Below are positions 25,942 to 35,356 of a DNA stretch of 64,000 bases, in pieces. The notes under the pieces are model-generated. The model was given only the letters and a program-made list of their open reading frames with translations. It made no database searches and had not been told where the DNA came from. The DNA comes from Flexibacter flexilis DSM 6793 (GTDB lineage Bacteria > Bacteroidota > Bacteroidia > Cytophagales > Flexibacteraceae), in contig NZ_FOLE01000003.1 of assembly GCF_900112255.1 (NCBI RefSeq), forward strand, positions 62,001 through 126,000, read 5' to 3'. The first letter of the stretch is position 1, and each line of letters starts with the position of its first letter. A program made the translations under genes and the position numbers.

Positions 25942-28791
25942 TTACGCCTCCAACTCCATTTTTAGGAACTTGGCCGTATAGCTGCGTTTGTTTTTGGCAA
26001 CTTGTTCGGGCGTGCCTTCGCAGACAATTTCGCCGCCACCTGCGCCACCTTCCAAACCAATGTCGATGATGTGGTCGGCCATTTTGATTACATCCAAATT
26101 ATGCTCGATAATTAGTACCGTGTTTCCTTTGTCGGTGAGCTTGTTGAGTACGTCAAGCAAATGCTGAATATCGGCAAAATGTAGGCCTGTGGTTGGTTCG
26201 TCGAGAATGTACAAGGTTTTGCCCGTATCTTTTTTGGAAAGTTCGGTAGCCAGTTTTACACGTTGCGCCTCGCCGCCGCTCAACGTCGTGGCGTGTTGGC
26301 CGATGGTGATATAATTCAGCCCCACATCGTTTAGCGTTTTGATTTTGCGCGTAATGGCGGGCTGGTATTCAAAAAACTCAACGGCTTGCTCAACGGTCAT
26401 GTCCAGCACATCAGCAATGGATTTGCCTTTGAAACGCACTTCGAGGGTTTCGCGGTTGTAGCGTTTGCCTTTGCAGGTTTCGCACGGAACGTGTACGTCG
26501 GGCAAAAACTCCATTTCAATCACGCGCATCCCGTTACCTTCGCAGGTTTCGCAACGTCCGCCCTTCACATTAAACGAAAAACGGCCAGGTTTGTAACCTC
26601 TGATTTTGGCTTCAGGCAATTGCGTAAACAGCGACCTGATTTCTGAGAAAACCCCCGTATAAGTAGCTGGATTAGAACGCGGTGTGCGGCCAATTGGCGA
26701 CTGGTCCACTTCAATTACTTTATCAATATGTTCCAGCCCTTCGATGGCCTCAAATGGCAACGGTTCTTTCTTGGCTCTAAAGAAATGTTTGTTCAGAATC
26801 GGGAATAACGTATTGTGAATCAGTGAGGATTTGCCGCTACCACTCACGCCCGTGATGCAAGTCATTTTACCCAAAGGAATGTTAAGCGTTACATTTTTGA
26901 GGTTGTTGCCTGTCGCGCCTTTGAGCGTAAGAAATTTGCCGTTTCCGTCGCGGCGTTTGTCGGGAACGGCGATGCGTGCCGTGCCTTTGAGGTATTGCGC
27001 CGTAAGACTGTTTTGTTCCAGAAAAGAAGCGGGATTGCCTTGCGCGACTACGTGGCCACCGTGTCGGCCTGCTCCCGGCCCGATGTCGAGGATAAAGTCA
27101 GATTCCAACATCATGTCTTTGTCGTGCTCCACCACCAAAACCGTGTTGCCGATGTCGCGCAATTGTTTGAGCGAAGCAATCAATTTTACGTTGTCGCGCT
27201 GATGTAGCCCGATGCTTGGCTCATCGAGAATATACAACACACCCACCAATTGCGTCCCGATTTGGGTAGCCAAACGAATGCGTTGCGCTTCACCGCCGCT
27301 AAGCGTCTGCATGGGGCGGTTCAGGTGCAAATAATCCAGTCCCACATCGAGCAGGAATTGAATACGCTTCCGAATCTCTTTGAGCACTTCGGCAGCAATG
27401 AGGCGTTGGCGGTCGTTGAGGCGGTCTTCCAAGTGCTCAAACCAAGTATATAATTGCTTGATGTCCAAGAAGGTAAGCTCCGCAATATTTTTATTATCTA
27501 TCTTAAAATGCAAGGATTCTTTTTTGAGGCGCAGGCCATTGCAGTCGGGGCAAGTGGTCGTCTGTACAAATTCATCCACCCATTCTTGCATTTTGTCTGA
27601 GCCGCTATCCTGAAAGTTTTTGAGATAATTAATAATACCTTCAAAACGTGTATTCCATTCTGTGCCAGGGTATTTGACCGAAGCCACTTCAATGGATTCT
27701 TCCGAACCATGCAAAATTATTTGGAGCACTTCTTGGCTCAATTTGTTGAGCGGCGTGCTTAGGCTTACTTTATGGCCTTTAAGAATGGCCTCCAGTTTCT
27801 TGAAAATCCAAACGTCGCGGTACTCGCCCAGTGGCGCGATGCCGCCTTGCGCGATGCTCAAACTCTTGTCGGGCATTACGCTTTCTTCGGTAATTTCCTG
27901 AATTACGCCCAAGCCTTTGCAGGTCGGGCAAGCTCCGTAAGGGGAATTGAAAGAAAAAGTATTGGGCGCGGGTTCGTCGTAGGCGATGCCCGACGTGGGA
28001 CACATGAGCGTTTGGGAAAACATTTGCGTTTGGCCATCAGCTCCCGCAACCATCATCAGGCCTTTGCCGTGTTTGAGGGCGGCATTTACGGACTGCGAAA
28101 GTCGATAACGGTCGGTGTCGCGAATCGGTAAGCGGTCTATCACGATTTCGATGTCGTGGGTTTTGTAGCGGTCGAGCTGCATTTTTGGTTCAATCTCAAC
28201 GATTTCGCCGTCCACGCGCACTTTATTGAAACCCATTTTGCGAATCTGTACAAAGTCTTCGCGGTAATGACCTTTGCGGCCTTTCACTACAGGCGCGAGC
28301 ACGGAAAGCGGCTTGCCATCGTATTTTTGCAGCAAAATATCTACGATTTGGTCGGCGGATTGCTTCTCCATTTTCTCGCCCGTCACGTAAGAAAAGGCTT
28401 CGGCGGTGCGTGCGTAGAGCAAACGCATGAAATCGTATATTTCGGTGGTAGTGCCGACGGTGGAACGCGGATTGCGGGACGTAGTTTTTTGTTCGATGGA
28501 AATGACAGGACTCAACCCATTGATTTTGTCCACGTCTGGCCGCTCCATTCCGCCAATGAAAGCCCGCGCATAAGCCGAAAAACTTTCCATGTAGCGGCGT
28601 TGGCCTTCGGCATAAATCGTGTCGAAAGTAAGGGAAGATTTGCCGCTACCACTCACGCCCGTAACTACAACTAATTGATTACGAGGAATATTGACACTTA
28701 TATTTTTGAGATTATGTTCGCGTGCGCCAAACACTTCGATTTGCTCAAAACCTGTGTTGTCGGTGTTGATAACGGAATTTTCTGCTGACAT
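25942..28791 (-). CDS. uvrA: UvrABC excinuclease subunit A
   Basis: DNA damage recognition ATPase of nucleotide excision repair, 949 residues. I start it at the ATG at 28791 (MSAENSV), just before the family opening GAREHNLKNISVNIPRNQL; upstream in-frame sequence is not UvrA-like. Both ABC modules are intact: Walker A GVSGSGKSS twice, signatures LSGGEAQRIRLA and LSGGEAQRVKLA, Walker B YILDEPSIGLH and YILDEPTTGLH. Zinc modules are present at FSFNSPYGACPTCKGLG and GGRCETCEGNG...CETCKGKRY. The length is normal. It is transcribed alone, divergent from the S41 protease gene. Confidence 0.97.
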   Translation of the reverse strand: MSAENSVINTDNTGFEQIEVFGAREHNLKNISVNIPRNQLVVVTGVSGSGKSSLTFDTIYAEGQRRYMESFSAYARAFIGGMERPDVDKINGLSPVISIEQKTTSRNPRSTVGTTTEIYDFMRLLYARTAEAFSYVTGEKMEKQSADQIVDILLQKYDGKPLSVLAPVVKGRKGHYREDFVQIRKMGFNKVRVDGEIVEIEPKMQLDRYKTHDIEIVIDRLPIRDTDRYRLSQSVNAALKHGKGLMMVAGADGQTQMFSQTLMCPTSGIAYDEPAPNTFSFNSPYGACPTCKGLGVIQEITEESVMPDKSLSIAQGGIAPLGEYRDVWIFKKLEAILKGHKVSLSTPLNKLSQEVLQIILHGSEESIEVASVKYPGTEWNTRFEGIINYLKNFQDSGSDKMQEWVDEFVQTTTCPDCNGLRLKKESLHFKIDNKNIAELTFLDIKQLYTWFEHLEDRLNDRQRLIAAEVLKEIRKRIQFLLDVGLDYLHLNRPMQTLSGGEAQRIRLATQIGTQLVGVLYILDEPSIGLHQRDNVKLIASLKQLRDIGNTVLVVEHDKDMMLESDFILDIGPGAGRHGGHVVAQGNPASFLEQNSLTAQYLKGTARIAVPDKRRDGNGKFLTLKGATGNNLKNVTLNIPLGKMTCITGVSGSGKSSLIHNTLFPILNKHFFRAKKEPLPFEAIEGLEHIDKVIEVDQSPIGRTPRSNPATYTGVFSEIRSLFTQLPEAKIRGYKPGRFSFNVKGGRCETCEGNGMRVIEMEFLPDVHVPCETCKGKRYNRETLEVRFKGKSIADVLDMTVEQAVEFFEYQPAITRKIKTLNDVGLNYITIGQHATTLSGGEAQRVKLATELSKKDTGKTLYILDEPTTGLHFADIQHLLDVLNKLTDKGNTVLIIEHNLDVIKMADHIIDIGLEGGAGGGEIVCEGTPEQVAKNKRSYTAKFLKMELEA

Positions 28792-28847
28792 GAAACGTAG
28801 ATTTTCGTTGTAAAATGAAAGTTGCCCAAAACCAAGACAACCAAAAA

Positions 28848-28855
28848 CAAAGATA
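28848..28855 (-). promoter_or_regulatory. Possible -7 element for uvrA
   Basis: TATCTTTG on the minus strand, 57 bases before the uvrA ATG, with a TTC 21 bases upstream in place of TTG. Confidence 0.37.
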
Positions 28856-29002
28856 AAGGGTTTCGGGCTGTGATTGGAAATGTATTTGGAAAAACAATTG
28901 CCCGCACACAACCTTTTTGCTTTCCCCGACGTTTTAGTACCATCATTAGAAACTTTGGCATGAGAAATAAGCCGTTTATATAGGTGTTTTTGCAAAATAA
29001 AT

Positions 29003-29010
29003 TATCTTTG
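29003..29010 (+). promoter_or_regulatory. Possible -7 element for the S41 protease gene
   Basis: TATCTTTG matches TAnnTTTG, 80 bases before the GTG start. No good -33 TTG at the usual spacing. Confidence 0.35.
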
Positions 29011-29079
29011 GCAACTTTGTGGATATACAATTTAGCCTTTTAGCAAAAACGTAAAGAAAAATTTTATTCTAAAATAATA

Positions 29080-29085
29080 AAGGAG
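29080..29085 (+). promoter_or_regulatory. Shine-Dalgarno AAGGAG that fixes a GTG start
   Basis: AAGGAG lies five bases before the GTG at 29091. Such strong sites are rare in this window, and it decides the start of the S41 protease gene. Confidence 0.7.
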
Positions 29086-29090
29086 ACGCA

Positions 29091-30785
29091 GTGGAAAAAA
29101 TCAGTAATTCAGGCTCGAATATCCGCATACCCGTTTTGTTGGGCGTAACGCTGGCAGGTGGTATTTTGGTGGGAGCTACACTCTTTGGCAGCAAAAACGC
29201 AGGCGATGATTTGGGCAAAGACATTAACAAACTCCGTGAGATTGTGACGCTCATAGACCGCGAATACGTGGACACGGTAAATATTGACCAAATCACCGAC
29301 TACGGCATTAACAAAATGCTCGAAAACCTAGACCCGCACTCGGCCTATATTCCCGCCAAAGAAGTGGAGTTGGCTAAAGCTCCTCTCGAAGGCGAGTTTG
29401 ACGGTATCGGTATCGAATTTTTTATTCTAAAAGATACAATTATGGTGGTTTCCCCAATTTCTGGCGGGCCATCGGAGGCGGTTGGTTTGCGTGCTGGCGA
29501 TAAAATCGTGGCCGTAGATGACAAAACCGTAGCAGGAACGCACCTTAGCAATCGCGATGTTTTTACCAAACTGCGTGGCAAAAAAGGAACGAAAGTAAAA
29601 CTTTCGGTTGCTCGTAAAGGCGAAAAGAAATTGCTTGATTTTGTGGTAACGCGTGATAAAATCCCGACGCATTCGGTGGACATTGGCTACATGATAGACG
29701 ACAAAACGGGTTATATCAAAGTGTCGCGTTTCTCGGCCAACACTTATAACGAGTTCAAAGAAGCCATGACCAAACTCGTAGCCAAAGGCATGAAACAATT
29801 GGTGTTGGATTTGCGCGACAACCCAGGCGGCTACATGGACAGAGCAACGAAAATGGCTGATGAGTTTTTGTCGGGCAATAAAATGATTGTTTACACCAAT
29901 GGCAAAGGCGAACGTTATGACCAACAAATTCGCGCGTATATGCCTGGTGATTTTGAAAAAGGTTCGGTAATTGTGCTTATCAACGAAGGTAGCGCGTCTG
30001 CTTCCGAAATCGTGTCGGGTGCGTTGCAAGACAACGACCGTGCGCTTATCGTTGGCCGCCGTTCGTTTGGTAAAGGTTTGGTACAAATGCCAATTCCGTT
30101 GTCGGACGGTTCGGAATTGCGCCTTACTATTTCGCGTTATTATACGCCAAGTGGCCGCAGCATTCAGAAGCCATACAGCAAAAACGAAGACGAATACAAC
30201 ATGGATTTGGCCAAACGTTTTGAAAATGGCGAATTTTTCCATGCCGACAGCATCAAGTTTGCCGACTCGTTGCGCTACAAAACCATTGGCGGACGTACTG
30301 TGTACGGTGGCGGCGGCATTATGCCAGACGTGTTTGTGCCATTCGATACGAGCATGAACAGCCGCTATTTGAACGGACTTTACAACAAAAATATCATTCG
30401 TGAGTTTTCGTTGGATTACGCCGATGCCAACAAACCAACGCTTTCGGCCATGAAGTTTGAAGACTACGCCGCTAACTTTAAGGTTACGCCGCAAATGCTT
30501 GAAAGCCTCAAGGAATTGGCTACCCAAAACGGTTTGGTGTACGACGAAAAGCAATTTACACGCTCTAAGCCATTGATTGAAAATGCCCTAAAAGCATTCA
30601 TCGCCCGCAACGTATGGAAAGACGAAGGTTTCTATCCTGTCATTGCCAAGCAAGACGATGTGTTGCAAAAAGCCCTAACGCTTTTCGGCAAGGCTTCGGA
30701 TTTGGAAGAAGGTAAGTTTGAAAAAGAAAAGCCTGTTTCTCCAAAAAGTAAAAACAAACCAGCACCAAGTAAAACAAAAAAATAA
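29091..30785 (+). CDS. S41-family C-terminal processing protease
   Basis: Periplasmic tail-specific serine protease of the CtpA/Prc group, 564 residues. It starts with GTG behind a good AAGGAG. One membrane anchor (about 12-30) precedes an N-terminal helical part, a PDZ domain (about 100-180, with GIGIEFFILKDTIMVVSPI and GLRAGDKIVAVDDK) and the S41 domain. The catalytic serine is in NEGSASASEIVSG and the lysine in RRSFGKGLVQ; DLRDNPGGYMDRA is the family motif. The C-terminal 150 residues end in a Lys/Pro/Ser-rich tail. It is followed by a terminator. Confidence 0.94.
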   Translation: MEKISNSGSNIRIPVLLGVTLAGGILVGATLFGSKNAGDDLGKDINKLREIVTLIDREYVDTVNIDQITDYGINKMLENLDPHSAYIPAKEVELAKAPLEGEFDGIGIEFFILKDTIMVVSPISGGPSEAVGLRAGDKIVAVDDKTVAGTHLSNRDVFTKLRGKKGTKVKLSVARKGEKKLLDFVVTRDKIPTHSVDIGYMIDDKTGYIKVSRFSANTYNEFKEAMTKLVAKGMKQLVLDLRDNPGGYMDRATKMADEFLSGNKMIVYTNGKGERYDQQIRAYMPGDFEKGSVIVLINEGSASASEIVSGALQDNDRALIVGRRSFGKGLVQMPIPLSDGSELRLTISRYYTPSGRSIQKPYSKNEDEYNMDLAKRFENGEFFHADSIKFADSLRYKTIGGRTVYGGGGIMPDVFVPFDTSMNSRYLNGLYNKNIIREFSLDYADANKPTLSAMKFEDYAANFKVTPQMLESLKELATQNGLVYDEKQFTRSKPLIENALKAFIARNVWKDEGFYPVIAKQDDVLQKALTLFGKASDLEEGKFEKEKPVSPKSKNKPAPSKTKK

Positions 30786-30821
30786 GGTGTTGATTTTTTT
30801 CTGATATTTGAATGAAAGAAG

Positions 30822-30851
30822 GGGGCAGCCCGCAAGCTGCTCCTTTTTTTT
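30822..30851 (+). terminator. Rho-independent terminator
   Basis: GGGGCAGC (30822-30829) pairs with GCTGCTCC (30836-30843) with one G-T pair, followed by eight T. It ends the S41 protease gene. Confidence 0.87.
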
Positions 30852-30899
30852 GGTTATAATGCACCTTGATTTATTGATGACTTAGTAAAAATAATACCA

Positions 30900-31616
30900 A
30901 TGCTCCACGACGATACTACTAATTATAATAACGAAGAACTTTTACCCGAACAAGAAGAGGCCACCGAATCAAACGAAATGGCGACTATGCGTGCCAAAGG
31001 CATTGGGGGTTGGGCGGCGATGGGGCTTTCTGTGCTTTTACATCCGCTTTTGCAACCAACTTTGCTGTTTGGCATTTTGTTTTACGGCGTGGAAGGACTG
31101 TTGCCCGTTGCACCAGATGTAAAAAAACAATTTCTATTGCTCATTACGCTTTTCACGTTTGGCGTGCCGATGCTGGGCATTTACTTGTTGCATTTGATTG
31201 GTTACGTGCGTGATTTGCACATGACCGACCGCCGCGACCGCATCATGCCAATGGTGCTGACGACCGCCGTTTATTTGGCTATTTCGTGGATGTTTTTCCA
31301 AAAAGGCGCAAGTTACATTGTGGCCATCGTAATGGGGACGATTAGCGTAGCTTTGTTATTGACAACCGTTATTTCTTTGGTTTGGAAAATCAGTGCGCAC
31401 GCTGTGGGAGCAGGTGGTGTGTTGGGCTGTGTACTGATGATAAGTTATGTTTTTTCGGCAAGTTACTTGCTGTACCCTGTGTTAGGGCTAAGTGTTTTGT
31501 TGGGCTTGTTGCTTTCGGCGCGTCTTTACCTCAATGCACATACACCCGCGCAAGTTTGGGCAGGCTTTGTCTTAGGCTTCGTAGTGGCCACTTTTAGCAC
31601 TTGGTATTTTTTATAA
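30900..31616 (+). CDS. PAP2-like integral membrane protein
   Basis: 238-residue membrane protein with an acidic N-terminal cytoplasmic tail (about 1-35) and six hydrophobic segments. Motifs RRDRIMPM, WKISAHAVGAGG and RLYLNAHTPAQVWAGFVLG lie where PAP2 phosphatases have KxxxxxxRP, PSGH and SRxxxxxHxxxD; the fit is loose (SAH for SGH, a Gln for the last Asp), so catalytic activity is uncertain. Bacteroidota carry many such PAP2-related proteins without proven substrate. It stands alone, 114 bases after the S41 gene. Confidence 0.72.
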   Translation: MLHDDTTNYNNEELLPEQEEATESNEMATMRAKGIGGWAAMGLSVLLHPLLQPTLLFGILFYGVEGLLPVAPDVKKQFLLLITLFTFGVPMLGIYLLHLIGYVRDLHMTDRRDRIMPMVLTTAVYLAISWMFFQKGASYIVAIVMGTISVALLLTTVISLVWKISAHAVGAGGVLGCVLMISYVFSASYLLYPVLGLSVLLGLLLSARLYLNAHTPAQVWAGFVLGFVVATFSTWYFL

Positions 31617-31743
31617 AATTCGTTTGAAGAAAGGTTTTAGCGGCTTCGGGGCGAATTGTATCGGCTATGGCGTTGGGGCGTTGCCGCCCGTTGATTGATT
31701 AATCAAATTTGTATAAAATTTAACTAATCAATCAATTACTCTT

Positions 31744-32055
31744 ATGGAAATGCAACAACAAGATTCGGAAACCTATTACAGAGAGGCTGGCAAAAAGGTA
31801 AAGAAAATCAAAGCTTTTTATACATCACTTGTCATTTATATTTTGGTCAATTCGGGGCTGGCCGCTATCAACATGATTAAAACGCCCAATCATATTTGGT
31901 TTATTTGGCCGCTTTTTGGCTGGGGAATTGGGCTTGTGATGCACGGGCTTTCCGCCTTCGATTTGTTTTTCTGCAAAGATTGGGAAGAACGCAAAACCCG
32001 CGAAATAGCTGCCCGAATGCAAGGTTATAAAAAAGTACACATCAAAAAGGATTAA
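31744..32055 (+). CDS. 2TM-domain protein
   Basis: 103-residue protein with the 2TM domain: two hydrophobic segments (about 24-44, FYTSLVIYILVNSGLAAINM, and about 50-72, IWFIWPLFGWGIGLVMHGLSAF) between charged ends, finishing with a basic cytoplasmic tail (WEERKTREIAARMQGYKKVHIKKD). The domain occurs alone or at the N-terminus of LytTR regulators and kinases in Bacteroidota. Function unknown. No neighbour is obviously linked. Confidence 0.85.
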   Translation: MEMQQQDSETYYREAGKKVKKIKAFYTSLVIYILVNSGLAAINMIKTPNHIWFIWPLFGWGIGLVMHGLSAFDLFFCKDWEERKTREIAARMQGYKKVHIKKD

Positions 32056-32149
32056 ATCATAAATTTTTAGCTGTATAATACCTGCTTCGCCGCGTCGTTT
32101 TGAATTAGATTATGTACTTTTGTGTCATTACTTCTAATTCAAAATACGC

Positions 32150-33184
32150 ATGAGCAAAATTTTAGTAACGGGCGGAGCAGGATTTATTGGCTCTCATACG
32201 GTCGTTCAACTTTTTGAAGCAGGTTACGAACCTGTCATTGTGGATAATTTCAGCAATTCTAATCCGCAAGCATTGGAAGGCATCGCCAAAATCATTGGCC
32301 AATCTTGTACGTTTTATGAAGGCGATTGCAACGACATAGCCTTTATGGACAAAGTATTTGCAACTGAAAAAAATATAGACGGTGTTATACATTTTGCAGC
32401 AAGCAAAGCCGTAGGCGAATCAGTCCAAAAGCCATTGCTTTACTACAAAAACAACTTGGGTTCGTTGATTGTGCTTATCGAAACGATGCACAAATACGGC
32501 GTTGAAAAGCTCGTATTTTCGTCATCGTGTACGGTATATGGCCAACCCGAAATGCTACCTGTAACCGAAAATTCGCCAATTTTGCCCGCCGAGTCGCCGT
32601 ATGGCAACACCAAGCAAATAGGCGAAGAGATGATAAAAGATGTAGTCGTTTCCAAAAACACGCCGTTGCGTGCTACGCTTTTGCGTTATTTCAACCCGAT
32701 TGGCGCACACCCAACTGCCCATATCGGTGAGTTTCCGACAGGAGTTCCCAACAATCTTATTCCATTTATCACCCAAACGGCGGCAGGCTTACGCCCCACT
32801 TTGTCGGTTTTTGGCGATGATTACAACACGCCTGATGGTACTTGCGTTCGCGACTATATTCATGTGTTGGATTTAGCCGAGGCGCACATCAAAGCTCTTG
32901 AGCTGTTGGATAAACAAACCGAAAAATATTTCTGGAACGTGTTTAACATTGGCGTAGGTCGTGGATTTTCGGTATTGGAAGTAATCAAAACATTTGAGTC
33001 GGTAAGTGGCCAACCACTTAACTATAAAATTGCGCCACGCCGTAGCGGAGACGTAGAGCAAGTATTTGCCAACGTGGAAAAAGCTACCAAAGAATTGGGC
33101 TGGCAAACAAAACTAACCTTAGCCGACGGGCTGAAAGATGCTTGGCGTTGGCAACAAAAATTATCACAAACAGCAGTTTCTTAA
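32150..33184 (+). CDS. galE: UDP-glucose 4-epimerase
   Basis: Interconverts UDP-glucose and UDP-galactose using bound NAD. The 344-residue extended SDR has the NAD motif TGGAGFIGSHTV at its start, the catalytic Ser/Tyr/Lys set in SSSCTVYG and SPYGNTKQIGE, and the family motifs RYFNPIGAHP and VRDYIHVLDLAEAH, which together identify GalE rather than a generic dehydratase. The dTDP-glucose dehydratase gene follows after 14 bases, so both probably serve surface polysaccharide synthesis on one transcript. A TACTTTTG element occurs at about 32115-32122. Confidence 0.95.
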   Translation: MSKILVTGGAGFIGSHTVVQLFEAGYEPVIVDNFSNSNPQALEGIAKIIGQSCTFYEGDCNDIAFMDKVFATEKNIDGVIHFAASKAVGESVQKPLLYYKNNLGSLIVLIETMHKYGVEKLVFSSSCTVYGQPEMLPVTENSPILPAESPYGNTKQIGEEMIKDVVVSKNTPLRATLLRYFNPIGAHPTAHIGEFPTGVPNNLIPFITQTAAGLRPTLSVFGDDYNTPDGTCVRDYIHVLDLAEAHIKALELLDKQTEKYFWNVFNIGVGRGFSVLEVIKTFESVSGQPLNYKIAPRRSGDVEQVFANVEKATKELGWQTKLTLADGLKDAWRWQQKLSQTAVS

Positions 33185-33198
33185 TTTTTTAAAATCAA

Positions 33199-34254
33199 AT
33201 GAAAAACATTCTCATTACTGGTGGTGCTGGTTTTATTGGTTCGCACGTAGTACGTCTTTTTGTTAATAAATATCCTGATTATCATATCTATAACTTAGAT
33301 GCACTGACGTATGCGGGCAATTTGGCCAACCTCGACGACATCAAAGACAAGTCAAATTATACGTTCGTAAAAGGCGATATTAATGACGCTGCTTTTCTGA
33401 CGGATTTGTTTGCGCAACATCGCTTTGACGGTGTCATTCACTTGGCCGCCGAGTCGCACGTGGACAGAAGCATTACCAACCCGTTGGCTTTCGTGATGAC
33501 CAACGTAATCGGGACGGTGAATTTGCTTAACGCCGCCAAACAACAATGGAAAGACGAGTTGGACAAACATCTTTTCTATCATGTTTCTACCGACGAAGTG
33601 TATGGCTCTTTGCACAATCCCGAAGACTTTTTCTTGGAAACAACGCCTTACGACCCGCAATCGCCGTACTCAGCTTCAAAGGCCAGTTCCGACCATTTTG
33701 TACGCGCCTACCGCAACACTTACAAAATGCGCACTGTGATTTCTAACTGTTCTAATAACTACGGCCCCAACCAATTTCCTGAAAAGTTGTTGCCGCTCAT
33801 GATTCATAACATTCAGAAAAACAAGCCGTTGCCAGTGTACGGAAAAGGTGAAAATGTCCGTGATTGGTTGTTTGTGATAGACCATGCCCGCGCGATTGAT
33901 ATGGTGTATCATGAAGGCAAAGACGGCGAAACCTACAATATTGGAGGCTTTAATGAATGGAAAAATATTGACATTGTGCATTTGCTTTGCCGCGTGATGG
34001 ACAAGAAATTAGGCCGCGCAGAAGGTGAATCTGCTAAGTTGATTACGTTTGTGAAAGACCGCGCTGGCCACGATTTGCGCTACGCCATCGACGCGACCAA
34101 AATCATGAACGAATTGGGCTGGAAACCATCGTTGCAGTTTGAAGAAGGCATGGAAAAAACAGTGGATTGGTATTTGAGTAATAACGATTGGCTCGAAAAT
34201 ATCACTTCGGGTGTTTACCAAAGCTATTACGAAAAACAATACGCCGAAAGATAG
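33199..34254 (+). CDS. rfbB: dTDP-glucose 4,6-dehydratase
   Basis: Second step of dTDP-rhamnose and other dTDP-6-deoxysugar pathways. The 351-residue SDR shows TGGAGFIGSHVVRLF, LAAESHVDRSI, the catalytic VSTDEVYGSL with SPYSASKASSDHFVRAY, and SNNYGPNQFPEKLLPLMI, all RmlB landmarks. No rmlA, rmlC or rmlD gene is present in the window; the gene is paired only with galE. A strong terminator follows at 34270. Confidence 0.94.
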   Translation: MKNILITGGAGFIGSHVVRLFVNKYPDYHIYNLDALTYAGNLANLDDIKDKSNYTFVKGDINDAAFLTDLFAQHRFDGVIHLAAESHVDRSITNPLAFVMTNVIGTVNLLNAAKQQWKDELDKHLFYHVSTDEVYGSLHNPEDFFLETTPYDPQSPYSASKASSDHFVRAYRNTYKMRTVISNCSNNYGPNQFPEKLLPLMIHNIQKNKPLPVYGKGENVRDWLFVIDHARAIDMVYHEGKDGETYNIGGFNEWKNIDIVHLLCRVMDKKLGRAEGESAKLITFVKDRAGHDLRYAIDATKIMNELGWKPSLQFEEGMEKTVDWYLSNNDWLENITSGVYQSYYEKQYAER

Positions 34255-34269
34255 TTTATTGACAAACCA

Positions 34270-34315
34270 AAAGAAGTCCGCACGGTGTCAGAACTGCGCG
34301 GACTTCTTTGTATTT
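34270..34315 (+). terminator. Rho-independent terminator of galE-rfbB
   Basis: AAAGAAGTCCGC (34270-34281) pairs with GCGGACTTCTTT (34298-34309), a 12-bp stem, followed by GTATTTT. Confidence 0.82.
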
Positions 34316-34352
34316 TAGACTGATAATCCGTATTTATTTAAACCATATTTTA

Positions 34353-35288
34353 ATGAAAAAACAAGTCTCTGCCATTGGCTTACTGCTTTTGTCGGGCGTG
34401 GCTTTTGCCCAAAACGCAAGCGTTATTAGCAAACAAATCATTGATTATCAGGATAAAAAAGGTGTTCCTTACGCCACCGTGAATGTAAAACATACCCAAA
34501 ATGCCACGTACAGCAACGAGCAAGGTATTTTTAGTATCAGTTGCCTGCCAACAGACACGCTGCATTTTTCGTCGGTGGGTTATGAGCCAACGGACATCGT
34601 AGCCAGCCAAGTGCTTAACCAACAAAATATTTTGCTCCGACAGGCCACTATTACGCTGCAAGAAGTGGTAATTACTAACCAGAAACCGCAAAAAACAAAA
34701 TCCGAATGGCTTGGCTACGCGAAACGAAAAGGGAATAGCGGCTACATTGGTTTTCAGGAAGCGGCGGTATGGATTGCCAATCCTTACAAACGGCCTTTGC
34801 CTATTACTTCGGTGCGTTGCATCATAGAAAAAAAACGTAATGGCTGGATAGCACCAAATAACCCAACAGAAAAAGGGAAAATGGTAAAATTAACCAACGA
34901 AAAACTTTTGGTGCGGCTGCGGTTTTATACCAAAGACGTAAACGGGTTTCCGATAGACGAAGATATTTTGAAACAAAACGAAGTGGCAGAAGTGCCAACA
35001 GACCAAGCTTTTATTGATTTTGATTTGCGCGATTTGAGTTTGGATTTGTCAAAATATGGTGCTTTTGTAGCTTTAGAGTATTTGGGAATTGTTCGGCAAA
35101 ATACCAATGAATTTGTGCCTTATGATAAATTAACTATGCTTGAAAAGCAACAGTTTCACCTGAAATTGGTGAAAGATAAAAAAATAAAAGATGACAGTTT
35201 TGCACGCGACTTTTGGGGAAAATGGGGCAAAGCCATTATACCTGGTAACTTTTGTTTTAGTATAGAATTAGAAATTCCAGAGGAGTAA
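34353..35288 (+). CDS. Exported protein with carboxypeptidase-regulatory-like domain
   Basis: 311-residue exported protein; the ATG at 34353 opens a signal peptide (MKKQVSAIGLLLLSGVAFAQ) and earlier in-frame residues overlap the terminator. A CarboxypepD_reg-like domain (about 28-105) shows IIDYQDKKGVPYATVNVKHT, TYSNEQGIFSISCLPTD and FSSVGYEPTDIV. The remaining 200 residues are a beta-rich domain with no motif I know (LPITSVRCIIEKKRNGW, RLRFYTKDVNGFPIDEDIL). Similar proteins occur in Bacteroidota without assigned role. It stands alone between two strong terminators. Confidence 0.82.
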   Translation: MKKQVSAIGLLLLSGVAFAQNASVISKQIIDYQDKKGVPYATVNVKHTQNATYSNEQGIFSISCLPTDTLHFSSVGYEPTDIVASQVLNQQNILLRQATITLQEVVITNQKPQKTKSEWLGYAKRKGNSGYIGFQEAAVWIANPYKRPLPITSVRCIIEKKRNGWIAPNNPTEKGKMVKLTNEKLLVRLRFYTKDVNGFPIDEDILKQNEVAEVPTDQAFIDFDLRDLSLDLSKYGAFVALEYLGIVRQNTNEFVPYDKLTMLEKQQFHLKLVKDKKIKDDSFARDFWGKWGKAIIPGNFCFSIELEIPEE

Positions 35289-35337
35289 AAAAAGCAAGAC
35301 CCCGCCTCGTACATCACGAGGCGGGGTGCTGCTTTTT
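35287..35337. terminator. Bidirectional rho-independent terminator
   Basis: CCCCGCCTCGT (35300-35310) pairs with ACGAGGCGGGG (35316-35326), flanked by an A-run and a T-run, so it can act for the convergent genes ending at 35288 and 35357. Confidence 0.9.
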
Positions 35338-35356
35338 ATTTATTCTAAAAGAAAAA

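Larger units (their letters stand above)
28792..29090. other. 299-bp divergent region between uvrA and the S41 protease gene
   Basis: AT-rich spacer with a TAnnTTTG element for each direction (28848-28855 minus, 29003-29010 plus). I see no SOS box, RNA gene or small coding sequence. Confidence 0.55.

Noticed and set aside
28792-28995. N-terminal extension of UvrA
   Set aside because: The extra 68 residues do not resemble UvrA, and a proper ATG lies at 28791 just before the family opening.
29427-30554. Long minus-strand reading frame opposite the S41 protease gene
   Set aside because: It is antisense to a gene with complete family motifs, is rich in His/Arg/Val as expected from a mirrored codon pattern, and has no recognisable domain.
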